Shown here piece by piece: positions 8,855 to 16,893 of a DNA stretch of 64,000 nucleotides. Position 1 is the first letter of the stretch. Each line of letters opens with the position of its first letter. The position numbers and the translations under genes are program-made. The notes under the pieces are model-generated. The model made no database searches, was not told the DNA's origin, and was given only the letters and a program-made list of their open reading frames with translations. Source of the DNA: CAUZIZ01 sp965218775 (GTDB lineage Bacteria > Acidobacteriota > UBA6911 > RPQK01 > JAJDTT01); the NCBI GenBank assembly GCA_965218775.1, contig CBDCLS010000004.1, forward strand, positions 1,417,258 through 1,481,257. Direction: 5' to 3'.

Positions 8855-10021
8855 TCAACTCTCGCCAATTCGAAGCATCTCCAACGCGTTTGCCGCAAAG
8901 ATGCGTTGATGCATGTTATCCGCAAGCTTGGGAAAGACCGTGACGGGATCATTCCAATCGAAGTGGGGAAAATCGGAACAATAGATCAGGGTCTCGTCCC
9001 CGTGCAACATTTCCAACATCTGGTACATCTGCTCGGTCCGCTCAGGCTCGTGCATCGGCTGTGTACCGATCCGAATGTGATCCCGAAAGTATTCACTGGG
9101 TCGACGCTTGAGCCAGGGAGTCTGATCACCAATTGCCTTCCAATCCGCATCCATGTGCCACATGACCGACACGGCCCACAGCTGCTGGACCTCGATGAAG
9201 GCGAACTTCAGATTCGGAAACTTCTCAAAGACGCCTTCACAGATCAGCGAAGCGGCGTGGGTGCTGGCTATCTGGGGCCGCGCCATCCGCGCTTCCATGT
9301 AGTACGTGGGAACGCCGACAGCGCTTGGAGTTGTTCTCGCTGCTCCGTAGCCTCCGCCGACATGCGACACCACGGGCAGGTTGTGTTGGGCGCAGGCTTC
9401 CCATATGGAATGGTAAAAGCGATTACCCAACGGCATACTCGTCTCCATCGGTACCAGGACCGCGACCGTGTCCTTGCGGTGTGCCAGGCGGTGGACCTCC
9501 TGAACTGCCTGAGCTGGGTCCGAAGGCGAAACCAGAATCGCATTCAGGATCCGCTCATCACGCTCCAGCCAAGTGTCGATTGTCCAATCGTTGAACGCAG
9601 TACACAGCGCGGCTGCCCAATCTGGGTCGGGAAGACCCGAATAGCCATAAAAGGGCGGCGGCCCGGTAAGCATCGCGTAATCGACATTCCAGCGGTCGAG
9701 CAGCTCCCGTTGTGTAAACTCCAACGAGTAGTTGAAGTCACGCTCCTTGAGGTCGGGATCCTTGAGGTCGGTTCGGGTCCTGCGATAGGGGGTGTTCGCG
9801 TAGCCGCCTCCAGGCAGGTGCAACCCTTGGTCCAGGAGATGCTCGCGATAAAACTTGGACAAATAGGGAAGCAGATCTTCCGGCTGCCGGAAGTTGTGAT
9901 GGACATCGCAGTCGACTAGCTTCGCGCCCGCTGCTTTCTTCGCCGTCCACCCAGGAGCGGTAATCGGGGTAACTCCCTCTTGGTCCAGGCCTGAATGCTT
10001 CAAGAGACCTCCCTCGTCCAC
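8855..10021 (-). CDS. Amidohydrolase-family TIM-barrel enzyme (ACMSD-like)
   Basis: About 388 residues. The N-terminal metal strand reads LVDCDVHHNF, the place of the DxH/HxH motif in amidohydrolase_2 proteins. Other metal and active-site strands are LPVVSHVGGGYG, FAFIEVQQLW and a terminal IYCSDFPHFDWND with the conserved aspartate. Such enzymes hydrolyse or decarboxylate aromatic and cyclic acids. The start is uncertain: there is no ATG near the domain, and I used the GTG at 10021; a TTG at 10003 with GGAGG before it is an equal candidate. It is cotranscribed with the Rieske, PhyH and transporter genes. Confidence 0.85.
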   Translation of the reverse strand: MDEGGLLKHSGLDQEGVTPITAPGWTAKKAAGAKLVDCDVHHNFRQPEDLLPYLSKFYREHLLDQGLHLPGGGYANTPYRRTRTDLKDPDLKERDFNYSLEFTQRELLDRWNVDYAMLTGPPPFYGYSGLPDPDWAAALCTAFNDWTIDTWLERDERILNAILVSPSDPAQAVQEVHRLAHRKDTVAVLVPMETSMPLGNRFYHSIWEACAQHNLPVVSHVGGGYGAARTTPSAVGVPTYYMEARMARPQIASTHAASLICEGVFEKFPNLKFAFIEVQQLWAVSVMWHMDADWKAIGDQTPWLKRRPSEYFRDHIRIGTQPMHEPERTEQMYQMLEMLHGDETLIYCSDFPHFDWNDPVTVFPKLADNMHQRIFAANALEMLRIGES

Positions 10022-10073
10022 ATTGTCCAGCCACCGGGGGACTGGGATCAAGTCTCTCCGGAAACTATTGTCA

Positions 10074-10437
10074 TTACTCTCGATGTAGATCTTGAACGAT
10101 GGCACGTCCTTCCGTGTGCGTTCGGATCCCACCCGGGTATTCTCTGTTCTGTCGCGCCCCCAGCGGATGGCTGCAAGGAGAACGTCCCGTAACAATCGCT
10201 CCACCCCAGAATCCGGTCTCGAATTCCACCAGTGCCCAAGGCCCAGCAATGATTGGCAGTCCAGCCTGCCGTGCTGCATCAGCTAGAAGATTCTCACTCC
10301 TGATGATCACCTTCCGCTTCATCCCAGGGGAGATCAGGATCATGCCCTCTGTGTCGTTATGAATACCCATGCCATTTCCTCGCCAGATGATCCAGTCACC
10401 GACTCGGAGATCGATGGCGTCAGCAGCGATTCTGCTC
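10074..10437 (-). other. Unrecognised short open frame, possibly a gene remnant
   Basis: A frame running from directly after the stop of the propeller protein gene encodes LRVGDWIIWRGNGMG and later GLPIIAGPWALVEFETGFWG, which look protein-like, but there is no ribosome site and no start that makes sense. An ATG at 10370 would give 98 residues. I do not recognise a family. The last third overlaps the region in which the amidohydrolase could start, so only one of them can be right there. Confidence 0.25.
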
Positions 10438-11982
10438 CTACCTGAACCTCAGGGAGTAGAGATCCGCATCCTTCATCACGAAGCGCAGCCGCACCGGCTT
10501 CCCTGCAATCTTGGTCAGGGGCTTATCTGAAGTCGTCTTGGCATGAGTCCGTGCCCACCGGACAGTGTGCTCGATCTCATCCCCCCAGATCAGCGGTGAT
10601 TCCTCCAGAGCAAAGCCGGGAAGTGGGTTCCCTTTGGCATCCTGGATCTCCAGACGGATGCTGCCCGCAGCCGAGGTGGCGTAGTTGAGGATCAGGTTCT
10701 CTCCCTCGAAGATGAGCGGCTTGGTGAGCAGCTCTCCACCCGGGTATCCCGCATGGGCCGAGACGAACCCATCGGTGCGCAGGATCAGGCGCTCTAGATG
10801 GTTACTTGGGAAGGTGTAGTGGCGAACCACGTACAAAGAGATCTCCCCGGCAGCAGTTTCCACCACGCCCACGGCACTCATGTTGCTCCGGTTCACCCAG
10901 TTGCGCCGGTCCCGGCCCGGTCGGATGAATGCTTCCATGAAACGTCGGTCCCAGTGCAGGCCGTCCCGGCTGCTCAGGAACACCCCATCCGACGCGCCCG
11001 GCGAGGGCGTGTCTTGGAAACGCTTTCTCCAGGGCAGGAAACGCTTGGGAAAGGCCAGGTAGATGTGCGGTGCCCGGAAGTAGGGGGTCGTCGCGTTGGT
11101 GTACAGATGTTCGCTGGCGACATCTCCAAAGTCCACCCATCGGGGCATGCTCCAATGAATGAAGTCCTGGGAAGTGGCGAACTTGAAGCTCCGATTGCCG
11201 TAGTTGTAGGGAGGACCCGCCTCGTGATCAAAGGGAGGAGCTTTGGGATGGGGCCCCATGTTCAAATCTCTGAAGAGGATCGTGTATCTTCCCCTGAACG
11301 AGTCCCAGAACACGACGCTGAGGGCATCAAAGGCGTTCGTGTGCAGCCCCTCCCTGAGGAGGGATTTTTGCCCTTGCAGTTTCTTCCAGTGGAGCCCGTC
11401 CGAAGAGACCAGGGCCACCAAGGGGTAGTCACTGCTAGCCACTGCCTTGTAACGCTCCGATGCCAGGGCCGCAGGATTCCCGTCCTTGAAGACATACATG
11501 CAGCCCGCGGTATTCTCCCCGGGCGCGTCCATCCAGACGATGCTGTTTTCCTTCGAGCCCTGAAATGGGTAGATGTCCAGGGCGGGTCTCTCCCAGGTAA
11601 TGCCGTCGCGACTCTCGGCATAGGCGATCACCCGCGGATGGTCAGGGACCACTTCCTCCCCGGGTTCCAGGAAGGAGGTCTGGACGCTGCCGTGGCTGGT
11701 GCTGCCCCGGTAGTACATTCGGAGACGGTCTTCGTCCTGGAGGATGTTGACGTAGCTGCTTGTATTGCCTTCCCAGGGCTTATTGAAAACCAGGGCCTTT
11801 CCAGCGGAGACGGGCTCATGAAGCTTCAGCGTGACCCCATCCATCGACTCGATGAGATAGACATCCACGAACAGCTCCAGTCGGGAGCCGATGTCCAGGG
11901 CCCCTGTGGTCTCGGCTGGGTTCGCTAATGCCGCCGCCACGGAGAGCAGCAGACTGAACACAGGCAGTGCCGTCCTCATCAT
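10438..11982 (-). CDS. Secreted five-bladed beta-propeller protein (GH32/43-like), paralogue 1
   Basis: 514 residues with a cleavable signal peptide (RTALPVFSLLLSVAAALANP). After it comes the family hallmark LELFVDVYLIESMDG, then SRDGITWERPALD, SSDGLHWKK, FRAPHIYLAFPKRF and RRFMEAFIRPGRDRRNW. These periodic xRDGxxWxxP blades match furanosidase-type propellers such as GH32, GH43 and GH68. The tail RLRFVMKDADLYSLRFR is shared almost exactly with the paralogue at 36873-38399, even at the nucleotide level. It is probably a secreted or periplasmic carbohydrate-active protein of unknown specificity. It lies at the head of the minus-strand operon, 417 bases before the amidohydrolase. Confidence 0.8.
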   Translation of the reverse strand: MMRTALPVFSLLLSVAAALANPAETTGALDIGSRLELFVDVYLIESMDGVTLKLHEPVSAGKALVFNKPWEGNTSSYVNILQDEDRLRMYYRGSTSHGSVQTSFLEPGEEVVPDHPRVIAYAESRDGITWERPALDIYPFQGSKENSIVWMDAPGENTAGCMYVFKDGNPAALASERYKAVASSDYPLVALVSSDGLHWKKLQGQKSLLREGLHTNAFDALSVVFWDSFRGRYTILFRDLNMGPHPKAPPFDHEAGPPYNYGNRSFKFATSQDFIHWSMPRWVDFGDVASEHLYTNATTPYFRAPHIYLAFPKRFLPWRKRFQDTPSPGASDGVFLSSRDGLHWDRRFMEAFIRPGRDRRNWVNRSNMSAVGVVETAAGEISLYVVRHYTFPSNHLERLILRTDGFVSAHAGYPGGELLTKPLIFEGENLILNYATSAAGSIRLEIQDAKGNPLPGFALEESPLIWGDEIEHTVRWARTHAKTTSDKPLTKIAGKPVRLRFVMKDADLYSLRFR

Positions 11983-12112
11983 CTATCCTCCTTGCCGGGG
12001 GCTAGGCTATATCGGTGGACTGGAAGGATCAATGGGGTGAGCGTCCTGAAAGGACAGGGCAAAGGCGTGTCTTGATCTCTTCGGGTATTGCGCCCACGCT
12101 AGCAGATTCTGT

Positions 12113-12440
12113 TCACTCATCAAGGACCTTCTCCCACTTCATTTCCATGTCCAAAGTGGCCAGTTGACCATCCTCGAACTCCACCAGAGTCCAAGGTAGG
12201 ACTGCGGTATCTCGGCCATCCAAATTGTAAGGTGCTAAACGATCGCCCAGCTTGAATTCCAGGGAAGATACAGGCTTTGATCGTGCTCGTCCAATCGTGT
12301 CGCGCTGAGTTCGTGGCATCAGCAGCCTTCGGCCCAATGAACCAAATGACAACCGTCCACCTCAAACTATATTGCGGGTCAAACCCCGCTGGGATCCTCT
12401 TTGACCATCCACCACGGGGAGACCGGAAGAAGGTCCATCC
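12113..12440 (-). pseudogene. Probable degraded gene, unrecognised
   Basis: Two minus-strand frames each carry a protein-like half. One has GLGWTFFRSPRGGWSKRIP (toward 12440); the other has KLGDRLAPYNLDGRDTAVLPW and TLVEFEDGQLATLD (ending at 12113). They would join into one protein if a frameshift near 12260 were repaired. No start codon with a ribosome site is visible and I cannot name the family. The stretch from 11983 to 12112 holds nothing else. Confidence 0.3.
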
Positions 12441-12762
12441 GAGGCCGATATGAGGAATGTCGGAATCAGTGTAATGGCCGTGGTTGTCCTGGTCACCACT
12501 TCGCTTCATGCCGGGGTGATTCCAGGACGCTGGGAGAAACTCGACAATCAGCCACCGGGAAAGCAGATCATCGTCACCTTGGAAAGCGGTGATCGTATGG
12601 AATGTGGTCTCAGGAGTTCGGGACCCGAAGACCTGACGGTGATCGATGAGAGCGGGAAGGAACTCAGCGTTCCGAAATCGGAAGTGCAGAAAATCGTCAG
12701 CGCCGAAAAAATCAAGGACGGCCTTGGCAATGGCGTCGCAATGGGGGCAGGAGTCGGCTTAG

Positions 12763-14452
12763 CCCGGATTTCTCAAGGATAAGAAAAAGCAGTCAGCTCA
12801 ATGTGGTATAAAGTCTGTGTTAACAAAGACTTAACAAACACAAGGAGCTGACTACTATGACGACAGAGTGTATCGCTTCTAAGCTGGAGTTTCAAGGGCT
12901 GGAGGGTCGCCGAGTGGAGGCAGAATTCAACGGGGGACAGATCACCTCAGACGCCGGAGGGTTGCTGTTACGGGAGGTGGAGAACCGCTATGGGTTCATT
13001 CGCGGCTTGGCCGCCTGCTTTGGGGACCGGCGCGATCCTCGCTTCACCGAGTTCAGTGTGGAGGATCTGGTGGGGCAGCGGATTTATGGACTGGCCTTGG
13101 GCTATGAGGATCTCAACGATCATGAGGAGCTACGGACGGATCCGCTGATGGCGGTGTTGGTGGGCAAGGAAGATCCCTTGGGGAGGGATCGGCGAGCGGA
13201 AGCGGATCGGGGCAAGGCGTGTGCCGGCAAGAGCACACTCAATCGTTTGGAGTTGTCCTCGGTGACGCAGGATAAATATCGCAAGACGCCGGTGGATGAA
13301 GCGGCGGTGGAAGCGTTTCTGGTGGAGCAGTTCATTCGGGTGCGAGGCGGTAAACCGAAGGAGCTGGTGTTGGATCTGGATGCGACGGATGATCCGCTGC
13401 ACGGAGAGCAGGAGGGTCGTTTCTACCATGGCTACTACCGGTGTTACTGCTACCTGCCGCTGTATGTGTTTTGCGAGGGGTATGTGCTGGGGTCCAAGCT
13501 ACGGGTGTCGAATCTGGATGGCTCCGAAGGAGCGGTCCAGGAGATGGAGCGGATCGTGGGACAACTGCGGGCGAAGTGGCCGAAGGTCCGCATTACGCTG
13601 CGGGCGGACAGCAGCTTTGCGCGCGAGGCGTTGATGAAATGGTGTGAGGAGCATCGAGTGGATTACGTCTTCGGTCTGGCCCGCAATCAGCGCTTAGAGG
13701 GGACCCTGGAGTCGGAGCTGGAACAGGCCCAGGCGCTTCAACAAGCGAGCGGCAGCAGCGCCCGAGTCTATAAGGACTTTCGTTACCAGACGCACAAGAG
13801 CTGGAGTCAAGAGCGGCGAGTGGTGGGCAAGGCCGAGTACACGGGTAAGGGATCCAATCCCCGCTTTGTCGTCACCTCGCTGGGAGCGAAGCGGTGGCCC
13901 GCCCAAAAGCTGTACGAGCAGCTGTACTGCGCGCGAGGGGAGGCGGAGAATCGGATCAAGGAACAGCAGCTGGAGCTGTTTGCCGATCGGACCTCGACGC
14001 ACCTCATCAAGAGCAATCAGCTGCGGTTGTGGTTCTCCTCGGTGGCCTATAATCTGCTGCACACGTTGAGGCGTGTCGCTTTGAAGGGGACCCAGTGGGC
14101 GAAGGCGCAATGCCAGACAATTCGCCTCAAACTGTTGAAGATAGGAGGCCAGATTCGGGTCAGTGTCCGGCGGGTGAGTCTGTCCTTGAGCGAGGGTTAT
14201 CCTTACCAAGCACTCTATGCCCAAGCCTTGGCCCAGCTTCAACAGCTCGGTTGAGCCAAGGAAAGTCGGAAATCCCAGCCGTCTGCAACTGAGGCGCCTG
14301 AGGTGTGTCTGAAAAACCGGTTTTCCGCGCTCGACACAGGCCTCACGACGCCTGTCGTACTCTGCACCGCCCTCAGCGGCGCCTTTGACCCAGACCGGCG
14401 TCGAGAAATCGACTAAAATCGCCCTTTCGGCTTTCTCCTTGAGAAATCCGGG
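12763..14452 (+). mobile_element. IS1380-family insertion sequence, copy 1 (1690 bp)
   Basis: The termini are 17-bp perfect inverted repeats CCCGGATTTCTCAAGGA, flanked by the 4-bp target duplication TTAG (12759-12762 and 14453-14456). The single transposase gene (12857-14254) is intact. The left end carries AAGAAAAAGCAGTCAGCTC and a TATAAA-like sequence before the transposase, repeated in copy 2 at 60254. The right 200 bases after the gene are non-coding. Confidence 0.95.
12857..14254 (+). CDS. IS1380-family transposase
   Basis: 465 residues, full length. It catalyses cut-and-paste movement of the element. The DDE triad is readable: D in LVLDLDATDDPLHG (about residue 175), D in ITLRADSSFARE (about 250), and E in RGEAENRIKEQQLELFADR (about 360), followed by a C-terminal region typical of the family. 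AAGGAG lies upstream of the ATG. The copy at 60348-63849 encodes a protein of identical length with scattered substitutions. Confidence 0.95.
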   Translation: MTTECIASKLEFQGLEGRRVEAEFNGGQITSDAGGLLLREVENRYGFIRGLAACFGDRRDPRFTEFSVEDLVGQRIYGLALGYEDLNDHEELRTDPLMAVLVGKEDPLGRDRRAEADRGKACAGKSTLNRLELSSVTQDKYRKTPVDEAAVEAFLVEQFIRVRGGKPKELVLDLDATDDPLHGEQEGRFYHGYYRCYCYLPLYVFCEGYVLGSKLRVSNLDGSEGAVQEMERIVGQLRAKWPKVRITLRADSSFAREALMKWCEEHRVDYVFGLARNQRLEGTLESELEQAQALQQASGSSARVYKDFRYQTHKSWSQERRVVGKAEYTGKGSNPRFVVTSLGAKRWPAQKLYEQLYCARGEAENRIKEQQLELFADRTSTHLIKSNQLRLWFSSVAYNLLHTLRRVALKGTQWAKAQCQTIRLKLLKIGGQIRVSVRRVSLSLSEGYPYQALYAQALAQLQQLG

Positions 14453-14652
14453 TTAGGAGTCGGCCTGCTTATGCTTGGGATGCCTTGTATAAACGTCTTC
14501 GGAGAGTGCCCCAGCGTATCGAGAAGGCTTCCTGTGATACCTCTGGTAGTGGGAATCGGTGCGGGGCTGGGCTTAGCGGTAGATGTCCTTCGGACAGAAA
14601 CCGAGGTGCTTTATCGGGCTCCCTGAGGTCAAGTCACAACTCCGGAGGCTAA

Positions 14653-14827
14653 TCCGCATTTCTCATCGCCGGTCTACTACGTCGCCGCAATCATCCGCCC
14701 TGGCTGTGTTTCGCTCGGTCGGCCTCCTCGACGTACTGTACAAGTACGACTGCGAAGGCCTCGGTCGCAAGCCTTGCCAGGACGGCCCTTGCGACGCCTC
14801 GCTACGACAGGCGATGAGAAATGCGGG
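14653..14827 (+). mobile_element. MITE family 1, copy 2 (175 bp)
   Basis: Same sequence and orientation as the element at 2124-2297. The first base of the left terminus has changed from C to T. It is flanked by CTAA (14649-14652 and 14828-14831). It sits 26 bases after the stop of the IS-split gene, only 200 bases from the right end of IS1380 copy 1. Confidence 0.9.
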
Positions 14828-14831
14828 CTAA

Positions 14832-15250
14832 AGGGGGCTGCGCACTTCTTGTAGACTCCCCTGACCAAGGTTCCAGAAGATCGAAGCTCTCCTCCGTTAG
14901 CTGTCATTTCCCTCATCTCGCTTACTTTTCCCATCTTCGGTCCACGTTGGTAGATTCTCCAGCCCCCTCGTGTTGACGCCAAGATTTCATGATCCAGCTG
15001 CATCATCCCCGGTCCGCCATAGAGGCTTGCTTCGTCAAACCACGACGAGAAGTTGCAACTGCTTCTAGATATTCTAATTGCGTTGGAGTCTCCTGTGGTA
15101 GTGTGCAATACATGAGAAGTGAGGCCGATCAGCCGCGAAGCATTGTAGTCGTCGTGGTTCGGGAGGGCCGCGCCGACTAGCGCTTGGAACAGCTCGTACG
15201 CCAAGCCCCTGTCGGCAGAGCCGGCGGGGGCTTGGTGCTTGTGGCCCTTC
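14832..15250 (-). other. Protein-like open frame without recognisable family, running into the MITE
   Basis: A minus-strand frame reads NHDDYNASRLIGLTSHVLHT and, further on, FSSWFDEASLYGGPGMMQLD and GGWRIYQRGPKMGKVSEM before entering MITE copy 2, where it ends artificially at 14677. It looks like coding sequence that lost its proper 3' end, but I see no start with a ribosome site, and the 5' side collides with the divergent oxidoreductase gene. No family is recognised. Confidence 0.25.
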
Positions 15251-15280
15251 CGGCGACGCCGACGGACGAGGAGACCCATC

Positions 15281-16459
15281 ATGCAGGACCCTCTGAAGCT
15301 CGGATTCTTCATCCAGCCGGTGCACCCACCGCTCCGCCCCTATGCGGACGTTCTTCGCGAGGACCGCGAGGCGGTCATGCTCGCCGATCGCCTCAACTAC
15401 CGTGAGGCCTTCATCGGCGAGCATCTCGTGGACTCAGCCGAGACAATCACTTCGAGCCTCGCCTTCATCGCGAACCTGGCCGAAGCGTGCCCGTCGATTA
15501 CCTTCGGTACCGGCGTGCTCCCGCTCGCCAACTACCACCCTGCGATGGCGGCGGCGCAAGTCGCCATGGTCGACCACCTAGTGCAGGGCCGGCTCGTGCT
15601 CGGAGTGGGCCCCGGCGTTCCTGGGGACGCGGAGGCCATCGGAGACCTGCGGTCGGACCGCAACCGCAAGACCCAGGAGGCGCTCGATCACATGCGCCGA
15701 ATCTGGATCGAAGAACCGCCGTACCGCATCGAGGGCGAGTTCTACCGAACCACTACGGAGCGCTCACTCGATCGGAGGATCGGAGTGGGCGTCGCAGTCC
15801 GCCCGCTGCAAAGGCCGCATCCGCCCATCGCAATCACCTCGATCCGCCCGGATTCACGGGGGCCACACACGGCGGGAGCCAGAGACTGGACGGGGATCTC
15901 GGCGACCTACGTGGGTGCGTACGTCGTCCAGGCCCAGATCCAGAACTACCTGGAGGGCCGACGATCGGCGGGCCTCTCCGTCGACCCCTCCGGCTGGCGA
16001 GTGGCGCGCAGCATCTTCGTGGCCGAGGACGAGACCACGGCACGTCGCTATGCGCATCGCGAGGACGGTGCCCACGGCTTCTACTTCCACGTGATGAGGA
16101 CCAAGCTCTCGGCAGTTGGCGCGCTCGACCTGTTGCGGGACCATCCTGACCAGCCGGATTCCGAGCTTTCCCTGAAGCGGTGCATCGAACGTCTCGTCAT
16201 CACGGGAACCGCGGAGAGCGTCGCCGACCAGGTTCTCGCCTTCCGCAACGAGGTCGGCGCGTTCGGCACCCTGCTCTACACGGGCCACGACTGGACTGAT
16301 CCAGCGCTCGCCCGGCGCTCCATGGAGCTCACGGCGAACGAGGTCTGGCCTCGGATCGAACGAGCCGTGCGTGGGACGGCACTCGCTGCCGAGAACGCCG
16401 GGGAGCCTTCAGACAAATCCGAACGACGAAGCTCACCTGCAGGGCCGCAGGTGAGGTGA
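15281..16459 (+). CDS. LLM-class flavin-dependent oxidoreductase (luciferase-like)
   Basis: 392 residues. The ATG at 15281 has GACGAGGAG upstream; the longer frame (from 15239) would add an arginine-rich leader. Family signs are KLGFFIQPVHPP at the N-terminus, SITFGTGVLPLANYHPAMAAA (flavin-binding strand), GRLVLGVGPGVPGDAEAIG, and ITGTAESVADQVLAFRNEVG near the C-terminus. These FMNH2- or F420-dependent enzymes are mostly monooxygenases of organic compounds. Length is normal. Its codon choice is heavily G/C-ended (ctc, gcg, gac) compared with neighbouring genes, and it is bounded by a MITE on one side and an integrase remnant on the other, so acquisition by transfer is plausible. Confidence 0.9.
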   Translation: MQDPLKLGFFIQPVHPPLRPYADVLREDREAVMLADRLNYREAFIGEHLVDSAETITSSLAFIANLAEACPSITFGTGVLPLANYHPAMAAAQVAMVDHLVQGRLVLGVGPGVPGDAEAIGDLRSDRNRKTQEALDHMRRIWIEEPPYRIEGEFYRTTTERSLDRRIGVGVAVRPLQRPHPPIAITSIRPDSRGPHTAGARDWTGISATYVGAYVVQAQIQNYLEGRRSAGLSVDPSGWRVARSIFVAEDETTARRYAHREDGAHGFYFHVMRTKLSAVGALDLLRDHPDQPDSELSLKRCIERLVITGTAESVADQVLAFRNEVGAFGTLLYTGHDWTDPALARRSMELTANEVWPRIERAVRGTALAAENAGEPSDKSERRSSPAGPQVR

Positions 16460-16485
16460 GGCAAGGTGTTGTTGCCAAACATCAA

Positions 16486-16587
16486 CTCACTTACCCGAAC
16501 GGACTTCGCCTTTCCGAGGCCCTGCATTTACGTGTTGCCGACGTCGACAGGTCCCGGATGCTGATCCGAGTCCGCCACGCGGGAAAC
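16486..16587 (+). pseudogene. Tyrosine recombinase fragment
   Basis: About 34 codons encode YPNGLRLSEALHLRVADVD followed by RSRMLIRVRHAG, the typical catalytic-domain entry (first active-site arginine in GLRLSE) of XerC/D-type and integron-type recombinases. Nothing before or after belongs to the enzyme; the frame runs into a GATACC word-hairpin. It is a remnant only. Confidence 0.7.
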
Positions 16588-16597
16588 TTGAATGTCC

Positions 16598-16745
16598 TAA
16601 ACCCGTGGCGGTTCGATTTCGATACCGATCCCGATTTCGATTTGGATGACGTGAACGCGCTAACTTTTGTTTAGCGCCTGGGCTCTAATGTCTCCTATCG
16701 AAATCGGTATCGGTATCGGTATCGACATCCGAACCTCCATAAATC
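16598..16745. repeat. Word-hairpin of the GATACC/GATTTC family, copy a
   Basis: The left arm starts CTAAACCCGTGGCGGTTCG and continues with GATTTCGATACCGATCCCG words to about 16645. The right arm (16697-16740) has GAAATCGGTATCGGTATCGG and ends with ATCCGAACCTCCAT. The arms are complementary word by word. The element at about 21702-21765 has the same outer boundary and the same hexamers. Confidence 0.7.
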
Positions 16746-16825
16746 AGTGGAGCTTCCTCGACGCAGTATCCTCTTCCGCCCAATCGACTCAGCATCGCGG
16801 CCATCCGATCCAACGATCTATCCCA

Positions 16826-16893
16826 CCTCCCACTTCGATCTTCGCACTTCTCACTTTGTACTTGTCCTCGCACTTCGCACTTGAGCCGCGCCC
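16826..16893. repeat. Pyrimidine-rich short-word repeat (CACTTCG type)
   Basis: The stretch consists of variations of CACTTCGATCTTCG and CGCACTTCGCACTTG, immediately 3' of the propeller gene at 16894. A related block (CTCGACCTTCGACCTTCGCA) lies at about 18478-18505, upstream of the same gene. Together they flank the gene on both sides. The bases between 16746 and 16825 hold nothing recognisable. Confidence 0.5.

Larger units (their letters stand above)
12450..14626 (+). pseudogene. Small exported or membrane protein gene split by IS1380 insertion
   Basis: The first part (12450-12762) encodes a signal or anchor (RNVGISVMAVVVLVTTSLHAG), then a small beta-rich domain with KQIIVTLESGDRMECGL, and enters a glycine-rich helix MGAGVGLG. 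The second part (14457-14626) resumes in the same frame with GVGLLMLGMPCINV and ends with PLVVGIGAGLGLAVDVL and TGA at 14624-14626. Removing the IS (12763-14452) and one TTAG copy restores a single frame of about 160 codons without any other lesion. The family is unknown; it has an Lsm/Hfq-like small beta domain followed by two short membrane-type segments. The intact reading on both sides suggests a recent insertion. Confidence 0.85.

Noticed and set aside
10798..11928. Long plus-strand frame opposite the first propeller gene
   Set aside because: An antisense shadow caused by GC-biased third positions.
16598..16745. Variable-number tandem repeat or origin iterons
   Set aside because: The hexamers are degenerate and mirrored in an inverted arm, and no replication or partition gene is nearby.
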